Shown here: positions 18,343-27,217 of the stretch, in pieces
Position numbering within the stretch: position 1 is the first letter of the stretch
Layout of the letters: every line of letters begins with the position of its first letter
Made by a program: the position numbers and the translations under genes
Notes under the pieces: generated by a model
What the model was told of the DNA's origin: nothing
Seen by the model: only the letters and a program-made list of their open reading frames with translations
Database searches by the model: none
Origin: Luteimonas sp.
GTDB lineage: Bacteria > Pseudomonadota > Gammaproteobacteria > Xanthomonadales > Xanthomonadaceae
Length of the DNA stretch: 33,516 nt
Direction of reading: 5' to 3'
Assembly: GCA_014380115.1 (NCBI GenBank)
Contig: JACMKK010000173.1
Location: 1 to 33,516, forward strand

Positions 18343-20505
18343 ATGAAGAGCACTCGGTTTGCCTTGATCACCACTGCCGCGTTGATGATCGCCGCGTCGA
18401 TCCCGATCGCGGCACTCGCGGGCGAAGTGTGCGAAACCACCGACGGCACCGTCACCACACCTCCCACCAGCACCGCTGCGGGCGTGAACGCACTCGCCTG
18501 CGGCAATTCCAACACAGCGTCCGGCGAAGGCAGCACCGCCGTCGGCAACGCCAGCGTCGCGTCCGGTGACGTCAGTCAGGCGTTCGGCTTCGGCAACAAG
18601 GCGACGGGCGAGCACAGCACCGCGATCGGCGACTCCAATACCGCGGCCGGGGCCTACAGCACCGCGGTCGGCCGCGCCAATTTCGCCACTGGCGACCTCA
18701 GCCAGGCCATCGGCATCGGCAATTCAGCGTCCGGCGCACGCAGCACCGCGGTCGGCAGCTTCAATGTCGCGTCCGGTGACTTCAGTCAGGCCGTCGGCTA
18801 TGGCAACACCAGCGACGGGCCCGAGAGCACGGCCGTGGGTTTCGCGAACTACGCCGGCGAGTTCGGCACGGCCATGGGCAACAACAACACGTCTTCCGCT
18901 TTGAACAGTACGGCCGTGGGCAGCATGAACACCGCCGAAGGCCAATTCAGTCAGGCCTTTGGCTACAGCAGCAAGGCGTCGGGCGAGCACAGCACCGCGG
19001 TCGGCAGCTCCAACACCGCGGCCGGGGCCTACAGCACCGCGGTCGGCCGCGCCAATATCGCCAATGGCGTCTTCAGCCAGGCCATCGGCGCCGCCAACAC
19101 CAGCGACGGGCCCGAGAGCACGGCAGTGGGTTTCGCGAACTACGCCGGCGAGTTCGGCACGGCCGTGGGCAGCGGCAATAGCGCGACTGGTTCGGTCGCC
19201 TCCGTATTCGGCCGCTATAACAAGGCGCCCGGCGCCCTAAGCCAGGCCATGGGCAACTACAACACGTCTTCCGCTTTGAACAGTACGGCCGTGGGCAGCA
19301 TGAACACCGCTGAAGGAATTTTCAGCCAGGCCATCGGTAACTACAACACCGCTACGGCGGGGAACGGCACCGCAATCGGCGTGGCCAATACTGTGCAAGT
19401 GGGCGCATTGAACAGCTCGGCTTTCGGCGGCTTCAACACGGTCCAAGGCCGCGACAGCGTGGCGACAGGCCGCAGCAATCAACTGGCCGGCAGGAACAAC
19501 ATCGGCCTCGGCACCAGTAACGTCGTCAGCGGCGACTGGGCCACCGCGATCGGCACCAGCAATCAGGTTTCCGGCTTGAACGGTATCGCGCTGGGCAATT
19601 TCGCCGTGGTGACGGCGACCGACAGCGTAGCGATCGGCACGAACTCGGTCGCCGATCGCGAAAACACCGTGTCGATAGGCGCTAGCAGTGGCACGTATCG
19701 GCAGCTCGTCAACCTTGCCGCAGGCGTGCAGGACAACGATGCAGTCAACGTGGCGCAGTTGTTTCCGTTCGCCACTGCGCTCGGCGGTGGCGCCAGCTTC
19801 AGCGGCGGCGTGCTGTTCGCGCCCACCTATACGATCCAGGGCAGCAACTACAACAACGTCGGCTCTGCGTTCGCCGCCGTCGACGCGCGCCTGACCACGC
19901 TCGGCAGCCAGGTCGGGACGCCGGGACCGGCCGGTCCGCAGGGACCAGCCGGTCCGCAAGGTCCTGCCGGACCGCAGGGCCCAACCGGTCCACAAGGACC
20001 GGCCGGCTCAGGTGGTGCGGATCCGGAGGCCGTGCGTTATGACGACGCCAGCCATGCCCAGGTCACGCTCGACGGTGCGGACGGCACGCGCATCAGCAAT
20101 GTCGCCGACGGCGTCGCCAACACCGACGCTGCCACTCTCGGCCAGGTCCAAGCCGGCGATGCGACCACGCTGCACAGCGCGAACACCTATACCGATCAGA
20201 AGTTCGCATCCCTCGACCTCGAGTTCGGCAATCTGCGAACGGAAATCAACGACCGCTTCGAGCAACAGGACCGGCGCATCGACAAGGTCGGCGCCATGGG
20301 CGCAGCGATGGCCAACATGACCGCTTCGGCCGCCGGCGTACGCACCCAGAACCGGATCGCGATCGGCGTCGGCAATTACCGCGGCGCCAATGCGCTGGCG
20401 TTCGGCTACCAACGCGCCCTCTCCGATCGCGCCGTCGTCACGATCGGCGGCGCCTTCAATGGCGACGACAGCCAGGTCGGCGCAGGCGCGGCGTTTGGGT
20501 GGTGA
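18343..20505 (+). CDS. Trimeric autotransporter adhesin (YadA-like head repeats, collagen-like segment, YadA anchor)
   Basis: Signal peptide; many SxAxG head repeats; [32 protein letters not shown]-terminal anchor [62 protein letters not shown]. Confidence 0.9.
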   Translation: MKSTRFALITTAALMIAASIPIAALAGEVCETTDGTVTTPPTSTAAGVNALACGNSNTASGEGSTAVGNASVASGDVSQAFGFGNKATGEHSTAIGDSNTAAGAYSTAVGRANFATGDLSQAIGIGNSASGARSTAVGSFNVASGDFSQAVGYGNTSDGPESTAVGFANYAGEFGTAMGNNNTSSALNSTAVGSMNTAEGQFSQAFGYSSKASGEHSTAVGSSNTAAGAYSTAVGRANIANGVFSQAIGAANTSDGPESTAVGFANYAGEFGTAVGSGNSATGSVASVFGRYNKAPGALSQAMGNYNTSSALNSTAVGSMNTAEGIFSQAIGNYNTATAGNGTAIGVANTVQVGALNSSAFGGFNTVQGRDSVATGRSNQLAGRNNIGLGTSNVVSGDWATAIGTSNQVSGLNGIALGNFAVVTATDSVAIGTNSVADRENTVSIGASSGTYRQLVNLAAGVQDNDAVNVAQLFPFATALGGGASFSGGVLFAPTYTIQGSNYNNVGSAFAAVDARLTTLGSQVGTPGPAGPQGPAGPQGPAGPQGPTGPQGPAGSGGADPEAVRYDDASHAQVTLDGADGTRISNVADGVANTDAATLGQVQAGDATTLHSANTYTDQKFASLDLEFGNLRTEINDRFEQQDRRIDKVGAMGAAMANMTASAAGVRTQNRIAIGVGNYRGANALAFGYQRALSDRAVVTIGGAFNGDDSQVGAGAAFGW
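19915..20007 (+). repeat. Collagen-like G-P-Q/G-P-A triplet tract inside the autotransporter
   Basis: About 10 consecutive Gly-X-Y triplets in frame. Confidence 0.85.
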
Positions 20506-20580
20506 TGCCGTCGGGCGGGCACGCTGGTCGAGTGTTCGCCTCGATTCGAGGTTATTGCACCGCGCCGCAATCCGCGAACC

Positions 20581-20624
20581 GTGCAAACAAACGAGCCCGA
20601 CACCGCGCGCTCGGGAGCGTGCAC
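20581..20624. terminator. Hairpin between convergent autotransporter and ankyrin genes
   Basis: GTGCA..CCCGA-N10-TCGGG..TGCAC dyad; minus-strand GTTTGTTT follows the inner stem. Confidence 0.35.
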
Positions 20625-20629
20625 TCGAG

Positions 20630-21388
20630 CTAGGCGTCGCGCGGCGGGTGGACGTATCGATTGGGCACATTCCCCAAAGGCGGAGCTGTCCTCCCCGCTG
20701 CCTGGAGCAGGACGCTTACGTTGGCATACACGTCGCGTTCGCTGCGATGCATCTGCGGAAGCAGCCCGAGTTGAGCATAGGAGACCGGAGTCACATCAAA
20801 ACAGGTCGTCTCCCAGTCGAAACCCTTGCCCCAGGTAATGCCAGCGAGAAGGATGTCGGCCCGCGCTCCTGCGTCCAGCAGGAGTCGCATCAGGGGTTCG
20901 GAGCGGTTTCCGCTGGAGTTCACCGTATGAAACAGCGGCGTGTGACCGTTCATTCCGAAGTCGTCCACCGCCGCACGCGCATCGACTGCCGCACCCGCCG
21001 CGAGCAGCACGCCGGCGACCTTCGGGTGGCCGTACTCCGCAGCCACGTGCAGCAGCGAGGCGCCGACCAGCGGGGTGAATGCCGAGGCCATGCTTGTCCT
21101 GTGTTCAAGAAGAAGCGGATTGCCTTGTAGTGCGGCCGAAAGCGACACCGCGTCGTCAAGCAGTACCGGAGCGATCAACGGATCGTCGAGCTCGGCGCCA
21201 TGCTCGAGGAGCAAGCGAAGGCATTCCGGGAATCGGTCGGATCTCGTGTACATCTCGAGGAGTGAATTGACCGGCGTCTTTCCCCGTATCGGAGCTCGCA
21301 CGTCGAAACCGGCCTGCAGGACAGCGTGAATTCGCTCGACGGAATGCAATTCAAACGCAACGAGAAGTTCTTCGTAATGGCTATTCAC
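20630..21388 (-). CDS. Ankyrin-repeat protein
   Basis: ECLRLLLEHGAELDDPLIAPVLLDDA..., GASLLHVAAEYGHPKVAGVLLAAGAAVDARA, GHTPLFHTVNSS..LMRLLLDAGARADI: ankyrin consensus; start re-set to GTG 21388 because the track ORF start (21490) reads through an attC-like site. Confidence 0.75.
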   Translation of the reverse strand: MNSHYEELLVAFELHSVERIHAVLQAGFDVRAPIRGKTPVNSLLEMYTRSDRFPECLRLLLEHGAELDDPLIAPVLLDDAVSLSAALQGNPLLLEHRTSMASAFTPLVGASLLHVAAEYGHPKVAGVLLAAGAAVDARAAVDDFGMNGHTPLFHTVNSSGNRSEPLMRLLLDAGARADILLAGITWGKGFDWETTCFDVTPVSYAQLGLLPQMHRSERDVYANVSVLLQAAGRTAPPLGNVPNRYVHPPRDA

Positions 21389-21396
21389 ATGTGCAT

Positions 21397-21456
21397 GTCC
21401 AACGCGTGGGTTAATCCGAGCCGTGATCGGCTTCGGCTTGAATGAACTGTTCGCGC
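21397..21456 (-). other. attC-like integron recombination site (59-base element)
   Basis: Minus strand CGCGAACAGTTCATTCAAGCCGAAGCCGATCACGGCTCGGATTAACCCACGCGTTGGAC; perfect right core GTTGGAC (GTTRRRY), TTCATTCAAGCCGA/TCGGATTAA arms; left core degenerate (only AAC kept). Confidence 0.6.
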
Positions 21457-21493
21457 CTGCTTCCAGCTCTAGTAGATCACACGTTCGCACCGC

Positions 21494-22279
21494 TCACATC
21501 TGACGGAAGTGATGCAAATAACTGCGGCTTACGGGCAGCACTTCTTCACGACCCTTTAGGTGCACGTGCGCGGTTTCGTTGAGGCCGCGCGTGACGTGGC
21601 TGATCGCGCGTAGGTTCACCACCACCGAGCGATGCACCTGCACGAAATGCGCGGCGTCGAGTTGCGCGGCCAGTTCCTTCAACGGCGTACGGATCAGGCC
21701 CTCGCTGGCCTTGCCGCCGTCGCCGCGCCAGGCGACCAGCGTGTACTTTTCGTCCGAGCGCAGGAAGTCGATCTCGTCGACGGACACCAGGCGCAGCGAC
21801 TGCCCGACCGAGACGCGGATCCAGCGCAGCGGAGCAGGCCCATCGTCCTTGCGCAGGCGCGCCGCAAGTTGCTCCAGCAGCGCTTCGGCGTCGTGCACCG
21901 GTTGCGCGGCGCGCAGTCGATCCTGCAGACGCGCCACGGTGTCGGCCAGGCGTGCCGGCTCCACCGGTTTCACGAGGTAATCCAGCGCGCCCTGCTCGAA
22001 GGCCTGGACCGCGTACTGGTCGAACGCGGTGACGAACACGAGGTGCGCGCGACGACCGATAAAACGCGCCGCCTCCACGCCGGACAGGCCCGGCATATGC
22101 ACATCGAGGAAGCAGATATCCGGCTGCTGCGCCTCGAACTGCTCGACCGCCTCACGGCCGTTACGCGCCTGGGCGACCACCTGTAACCCGGGCCAGGCCT
22201 CCGCGAGCAGGCGCGTGAGCTGCTTGCGCAGCAGCGGCTCGTCGTCGGCGATCAATGCGGTCGGGCGCTGGTCTGTCAT
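21494..22279 (-). CDS. LytTR-family response regulator
   Basis: Receiver TALIADDEPLLRKQL, DICFLDVHMPGLSGVEAA, YLVKPVEPARL; C-terminal LytTR domain IDFLRSDEKYTLVAW, FVQVHRSVVVNLRAI, LPVSRSYL. Confidence 0.93.
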   Translation of the reverse strand: MTDQRPTALIADDEPLLRKQLTRLLAEAWPGLQVVAQARNGREAVEQFEAQQPDICFLDVHMPGLSGVEAARFIGRRAHLVFVTAFDQYAVQAFEQGALDYLVKPVEPARLADTVARLQDRLRAAQPVHDAEALLEQLAARLRKDDGPAPLRWIRVSVGQSLRLVSVDEIDFLRSDEKYTLVAWRGDGGKASEGLIRTPLKELAAQLDAAHFVQVHRSVVVNLRAISHVTRGLNETAHVHLKGREEVLPVSRSYLHHFRQM

Positions 22280-23358
22280 GTCGCGACCCGCCGTGCGGGG
22301 AATTCGATTTCCGCGGAGACGCCGCGCGGTTGCAGCGAACTCAGTCGCAACTGCGCATCGCCGCCGAAGGCCAACTGCAGGCGTTCACGCAGGTTCGAAA
22401 GACCGGTGCCCTGCCCGGCGCCGGCCTGCTGTATGCCAACGCCGGTGTCGATGACCTGCGCGCGGCAACGTCCGTCGCGCACACGCACGTTGACCTCGAT
22501 GCGGCCGCCCTCCTCGCTCGGATCGATGCCGTGGCGCACGGCGTTCTCGACCAATGTCAGCAACGTCATCGACGGACAGTTCAGCGCGAGCGCGTCGTCA
22601 TCGGCGTGCAACGTGAACTGCAGACGGTCGGGCATGCGCATGTGCATCACCTCGAGATACGCACGCACGAGTTCGAGTTCCTGGCCCATCGTGGTGGCCG
22701 GCTCGTGCAGACGCGGCACTGCAGCGCGCAGGTAGGCGATCAGACTGCCCAACACCGTCGAGGCCTGTGGTGAGCCTGACTCGACCAGCTCGCGTACGTT
22801 CGCCAGTGTGTTGAACAGGAAATGCGGCTCGACCTGCGCCTGCAGCAGCCGTAACCGGGCGTCGAGTGCATTGCGCTCGTATTCGCTGCGCTCGAGATCG
22901 AACGCCAGCGCCTGTCGTTGCGCCTCGCCGCTGATGTGGCGATACAGCGCCGACATCGCGATCCAGGGCGTCAGCAGGATACCGACCCCGGTGAGCAGCC
23001 CGAAGCCGCCCATGCGGTCTCCGTCCTGCGTCCAATGCACCGCGTCGCCGAACGTCGTCAGCGAATAGACGACCGCCACCGCGAACGGCATCACCAGCGC
23101 CACGCCTGCGACCTGCAGCGCCCAGCGCGCCAGCCAGCGCGGCAGGCGTGCCGGCCGGCGCTCGAACAGCCCAAACACCAGCAGCTGGATGCAACCGACG
23201 AACACCATGCGCACGAACAACACGCCCCACGATGCCTGCCAGCCCGGCAGCAAAAGAATGCTCAGTACCAGGCTCGTGATCAGCACGACGCGCAGGCGCC
23301 GCCAAGCCAGCACACGCGCGAGGCCTCGTGGTTTGCGTGGAGCAGCAGCTAGCGCCAT
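22276..23358 (-). CDS. LytS/YehU-type sensor histidine kinase (His_kinase family), membrane
   Basis: N-terminal TM helices; LQAQVEPHFLFNTLANVRELVESGSPQAS; LVENAVRHGI; GTGLSNLRERLQLAFG; ATGA overlap with regulator. Confidence 0.93.
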   Translation of the reverse strand: MALAAAPRKPRGLARVLAWRRLRVVLITSLVLSILLLPGWQASWGVLFVRMVFVGCIQLLVFGLFERRPARLPRWLARWALQVAGVALVMPFAVAVVYSLTTFGDAVHWTQDGDRMGGFGLLTGVGILLTPWIAMSALYRHISGEAQRQALAFDLERSEYERNALDARLRLLQAQVEPHFLFNTLANVRELVESGSPQASTVLGSLIAYLRAAVPRLHEPATTMGQELELVRAYLEVMHMRMPDRLQFTLHADDDALALNCPSMTLLTLVENAVRHGIDPSEEGGRIEVNVRVRDGRCRAQVIDTGVGIQQAGAGQGTGLSNLRERLQLAFGGDAQLRLSSLQPRGVSAEIEFPARRVAT

Positions 23359-23567
23359 TGGACGACTATAGACCAGGGAATCGGGCGATCTCGCGCCTTA
23401 CGGCCTGGCCTCGTACTGCCTCGCTGTCGTTCGTCCGTTGCATTCGTGATTCGTCCCGCCCAAGCCGTCATCCGTCGCAACTGCCTCGTTCTCGCTCGTT
23501 CTCACGAGCATAGTCCCGGCCGAAGGGAAGCAGCGGGTGCCCGGCAAGTTACCTGCGTCAATTCCAT

Positions 23568-23627
23568 GCTGTTATTCCAAACGTAGGGCTGCCATTCCGA
23601 TCGTGGTGCTGTCGTCCGAACGTAGTG
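23568..23627. promoter_or_regulatory. Three 20-bp-period direct repeats, candidate LytTR binding array
   Basis: GCTGTTATTCCAAACGTAGG / GCTGCCATTCCGATCGTGGT / GCTGTCGTCCGAACGTAGTG; minus strand reads TACGTTYGGA-like motif. Confidence 0.5.
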
Positions 23628-23725
23628 ATGAATCTGCTTCAAAACAGACCCTTCGCTGCACTCAGGATCACAGGCTTCATCCGCGAATCCGGGATGCAGA
23701 TACCCGCAACTGAAGGAAGGCGACG

Positions 23726-24832
23726 ATGAAGCTACGCAATCGGATCCTGACCGGCCTTCTGGTGCTCGCGGCGCTTGCGCTGGCGTCGCTGGCATTCGCC
23801 GTCAGCCACGACTCGCCTTGCCCCGTTCCGGAGGCTCTTCCCGATGGCACGACGCGGATGAAGGCCATCGTCCAGCGTTGCTATGGCTCGGCCGACGTGC
23901 TCAAGCTCGAAGAGATTGCCAAGCCGAGCGCAGCGGACGATGAAGTCCTGGTCAAAGTGCACGCGGCCGCAGTCAATCCACTCGACTGGCACTACATGAC
24001 CGGCACGCCGTACATCATGCGCATGTCGTCGGGCCTGGGTGCACCGGAAGACATTCGCATGGGAGTCGACTTCGCCGGGACCGTCGAAGCCGTCGGCAAG
24101 GACGTCAAACGGTTCAAGCCCGGTGATGAAGTCTTCGGTGGCAGAGGCGGTGCACTGGCCGAATACGTGACGGTCCGCGAGGATCGGGCGCTTGCGCGCA
24201 AACCCCCCAACGTTAGCTTCGAGCAGGCGGCCGCCATCCCCGTCGCGGCCATCACCGCACTGCAGGGTCTTCGCGACATGGGGCGTCTACATCCGGGGCA
24301 GAAAGTGTTGATCAACGGGGCATCGGGAGGCGTGGGGACGTTCGCGGTGCAGATCGCCAAGTCGCTCGGGGCGGAAGTGACCGGCGTCTGCAGTACCCGT
24401 AACGTAGAGATGGTGCGATCCATCGGCGCAGACCACGTGATCGACTACACCAAGGCGAATTTCACCGAAGGTGCGCAGCGCTACGACGTGATTCTGGACA
24501 ATGTCGGCAATCACGCCTTACTGGACACCCGACGCGCGTTGAAGCCGGGCGGCATCCTCGTCATGGTCAGTGGCCCGAAACGCGATCCGTGGCTCGGGCC
24601 GATTTCCCGCGTGATGCAGGCCGCCCTGTTGTCGCCGTTCGTCAGCGAGAAACTGGTCAAGTTCTTCGCAGAATTGAACCAGGATGACCTGAATGTCCTC
24701 GGCGATCTCGTTCGCGAAGGCGAGCTGACGCCGGTGATCGACAGGCGTTACACGCTCAGCGACGTACCCGCGGCGATCCGGTACCTGGAAACAGGGCGCG
24801 CGCGGGGGAAGGTAATCATCAACCTGCAATAG
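23726..24832 (+). CDS. Zinc-type MDR / NAD(P)-dependent quinone-oxidoreductase-like protein with N-terminal signal/anchor
   Basis: MKLRNRILTGLLVLAALALASLAFAVS then MKAIVQRCYGSADVLKLEEIAKPSAADDEVLVKVHAAAVNPLDWHY, GVDFAGTVEAVGKDV, VLINGASGGVGTFAVQIAKSLGAEVTGVCS. Confidence 0.9.
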   Translation: MKLRNRILTGLLVLAALALASLAFAVSHDSPCPVPEALPDGTTRMKAIVQRCYGSADVLKLEEIAKPSAADDEVLVKVHAAAVNPLDWHYMTGTPYIMRMSSGLGAPEDIRMGVDFAGTVEAVGKDVKRFKPGDEVFGGRGGALAEYVTVREDRALARKPPNVSFEQAAAIPVAAITALQGLRDMGRLHPGQKVLINGASGGVGTFAVQIAKSLGAEVTGVCSTRNVEMVRSIGADHVIDYTKANFTEGAQRYDVILDNVGNHALLDTRRALKPGGILVMVSGPKRDPWLGPISRVMQAALLSPFVSEKLVKFFAELNQDDLNVLGDLVREGELTPVIDRRYTLSDVPAAIRYLETGRARGKVIINLQ

Positions 24833-24835
24833 GAC

Positions 24836-24919
24836 CGTAGGCCGGGTTGGTTTCACCAAACCAGCGCTTTTGATTCGTTCTCCCGGTGTGCTTGGTTGAT
24901 GGATCCAGTCCAGCCTACG
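24836..24919. repeat. 84-bp inverted-repeat (MITE/REP-like) element
   Basis: CGTAGGCcGG ... CCaGCCTACG ends; internal GGTTGGTttcACCAAACC near-palindrome. Confidence 0.45.
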
Positions 24920-24969
24920 TGCTGGAAACAGGACGCGCTCGGGGCAAAGTGGTGGTGGTCGTGGAATAG
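24913..24969 (+). pseudogene. Duplicate C-terminal remnant of an MDR oxidoreductase
   Basis: GCC TAC GTG CTG GAA ACA GGA CGC GCT CGG GGC AAA GTG GTG GTG GTC GTG GAA TAG = AYVLETGRARGKVVVVVE*, cf. intact gene ...RYLETGRARGKVIINLQ*. Confidence 0.6.
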
Positions 24970-24999
24970 CGACTCTGGGCCCTTGCAGCACGACACGCG

Positions 25000-25734
25000 A
25001 TGAGATCGCAGCAACCGAGGAGTAAACTCGTGAAGTGGATCCACATCATCGCTGGACTACTCGCGCTCGCTTCAGGAGCGGTCGCGCTCTACGCCGCAAA
25101 AGGATCGCCGCTGCATCGCAAGGGCGGGATGGTCTTCGTCATCGCGATGCTGGTACTCACAACCAGCGCCGTGCTAATGGCGACGTTCCTGAGTCCGAAC
25201 AGGCTGAACGTGGTGGCCGGCGTGACGACCTTCTACCTGGTCTGCACCGCGCTGCTCACGGTGCGGCGTCCCGTCGAGCAGGCGCGTGGACTGGCGACGG
25301 GATTCATGCTGCTCGCGCTGGCGACAAGCGCGTATGCCTTCACGCTGGCCTTCGAAGCGGTGAACAGCGCGAGCGGCAAGGTGGATGGCATGCCGCCGCA
25401 GCCGCTGGTCGTGTTCGGCGTGATCGCCCTGTTGGGTGCGCTTCTGGATGCGCGCATGTTATGGGCCGGCAGCCTTCAAGGCGCCCATCGGCTCGCCAGG
25501 CATCTGTGGCGCATGGGCTTCGCGATGTGGATCGCGACCGCATCATTCTTCCTGGGCCAGGCCAAGTTCTTTCCTGAGCCGATTCGCAAGTCGGGCTTGC
25601 TGGCGATCCCGGTCTTGCTGGTGCTCGTAGTGATGCTCTATTGGCTGCTGCGCGTGCTCTTGAAGCGGCGCAATCCGGCTGCTCTTCCGATGAGGTCCGA
25701 CGCAAGCGGCTCCACGTTGACGACCCGGCCCTGA
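25000..25734 (+). CDS. Multi-pass membrane protein, DUF2306-like
   Basis: WIHIIAGLLALASGAVALYAAKGSPLHRKGGMVFVIAMLVLTTSAVLMATF: H-G..HRxxG pattern and several TM helices; GTG at 25030 is an alternative start. Confidence 0.65.
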   Translation: MRSQQPRSKLVKWIHIIAGLLALASGAVALYAAKGSPLHRKGGMVFVIAMLVLTTSAVLMATFLSPNRLNVVAGVTTFYLVCTALLTVRRPVEQARGLATGFMLLALATSAYAFTLAFEAVNSASGKVDGMPPQPLVVFGVIALLGALLDARMLWAGSLQGAHRLARHLWRMGFAMWIATASFFLGQAKFFPEPIRKSGLLAIPVLLVLVVMLYWLLRVLLKRRNPAALPMRSDASGSTLTTRP

Positions 25735-26064
25735 CATCGCGCCAGGCGCGACGTCAGTGGTTTGCGCTGAAGTGACGTCTCGTGGCGAGGTCGAGAGTCG
25801 CACCGCCAGCGCGACGGCCAGAAGCGGATCCCGCGTTTATTCCGGAGCCTGCGACGATGACCGCAAAGCCATGGCCGCCGTGGTTGCAGAGCGGAAGCTT
25901 GTCGTCGTTGGGTGCAATGAGCTCGCGCTTGCTGCCAGCCATGTCGCTCTCGCACAGGTGACGTTTCCGATCCTGGCCGGGCGTTCATGAAGAATGCGAG
26001 AAAGCGCGGCAGGGTTCGCGACCGGAAGCCAAGCAACTCGCGTATGCGCTAGACGCACCAGTGC

Positions 26065-26094
26065 ACGAAGTCGACGTATCCTCGTCGACTTCGT
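26065..26094 (-). terminator. Perfect hairpin downstream of small secreted protein gene
   Basis: 12-bp stem ACGAAGTCGACG-TATCCT-CGTCGACTTCGT, 16 bp past the stop; no strong T-run. Confidence 0.5.
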
Positions 26095-26110
26095 AGCAGT
26101 GATGCGGAAT

Positions 26111-26605
26111 TTAATAGTAGGTAAAACCGACGATATTGATTTCGACGCCTGGCGGAAGGAGGCAACTGAAATTCTCGAAACCCGTAAACGTCGTACCGCC
26201 GTTGTCGGACGCGAACCAATTCATCACTGCAGCACCGTTCGATGGGAGAGTGATGGTCTTCGGGTAGAAGAAGATCAAGTCGGATGCGATCAGTGCGCCA
26301 TCAACCAAGGTGCAAGTGAACTCCACGGGTGCGGCGTTGGTATTGATCGCGACGACGGTGGCAGATTCCACGACCTGCGGGTTAAACCCATACTGGGCCG
26401 CGCAGGAGACGTAGACAGCGGTGGCTCCCTCGTTGCGTATCGCCAGTGGGCGCTTGCGAAGATTGACGTCTGCCTCCGTCGTGTTGGCTAAACACGAGCC
26501 CACCGCGGTCGCGGCGCTGGCGGCTGCTTGTGTCGGAGGAGTCTGGATGAGAGCGGCGAAGCCGAGGACCGCGGCAGCCGAGATTGCACACTGGGAAAGT
26601 TTCAT
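26111..26605 (-). CDS. Small secreted protein of unknown function, paralog A
   Basis: Signal peptide; four Cys; shares LRKRPLAxRNxGxxxVxxSC ... CTLVxG ... NxSCxxPPGVEINxVGxxY with 26711..27217. Confidence 0.75.
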   Translation of the reverse strand: MKLSQCAISAAAVLGFAALIQTPPTQAAASAATAVGSCLANTTEADVNLRKRPLAIRNEGATAVYVSCAAQYGFNPQVVESATVVAINTNAAPVEFTCTLVDGALIASDLIFFYPKTITLPSNGAAVMNWFASDNGGTTFTGFENFSCLLPPGVEINIVGFTYY

Positions 26606-26664
26606 TTGAGTGTTCCTTACGAGGTTGATTTCAACCGCGGCTCGGCGTTCAAGGACGCGGAACC

Positions 26665-26679
26665 GACTAGGTTCTAGTC
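26665..26679 (-). terminator. Small hairpin between the two paralogs
   Basis: GACTAG-GTT-CTAGTC; stem only 6 bp, no T-run. Confidence 0.25.
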
Positions 26680-26710
26680 ACGGGGCGGATCTACGGGCGT
26701 CGACCTGGCG

Positions 26711-27217
26711 TTACGGGTCGGGCTGCGTGTATTGGTAACCGACGAGATTGATCTCCACCCCTGGCGGCACGTTGCAGCTGACATTCTCGTAATTGGACAG
26801 TGATGTCCCCCCGTAGAGCTCGGATGGCACCCACTCGACCGAAGCGAACGTGAAGGGCGGCAGCGAAACGGTCCTGGTGTAATAGGCCACCTCTCCTGGA
26901 AGTGGCCAGCCATTGACGAGCGTGCAGGAAAGCTCAACCTGTCTTTCAGTCAGATTCGTCGCGACCACAAAGGCAGTCGGGGATTGGTACATGAAGTACC
27001 CCCACTGAAGGCCGCAGCTGATGAAGACGCTGGACGTACCGTCATTGCGGAAGGCAAGCGGACGCTTCCGTAGTCCTGCGTCATAGTTGTGTCGACTCGC
27101 CTGGCAGGAACCGGTGGCTGTGGCCACGCTCAACGACGCTTGGGCCTGCGGTGCATGACTGATCGCGGCGGCTGTGAAGACGATGGCGGCCGCGATCGCG
27201 GAACGGGACGGTTTCAT
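26711..27217 (-). CDS. Small secreted protein of unknown function, paralog B
   Basis: MKPSRSAIAAAIVFTAAAISHAPQAQASLSVATATGSCQASRHNYDAGLRKRPLAFRNDGTSSVFISCG...NVSCNVPPGVEINLVGYQY; tandem homolog of 26111..26605. Confidence 0.75.
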   Translation of the reverse strand: MKPSRSAIAAAIVFTAAAISHAPQAQASLSVATATGSCQASRHNYDAGLRKRPLAFRNDGTSSVFISCGLQWGYFMYQSPTAFVVATNLTERQVELSCTLVNGWPLPGEVAYYTRTVSLPPFTFASVEWVPSELYGGTSLSNYENVSCNVPPGVEINLVGYQYTQPDP

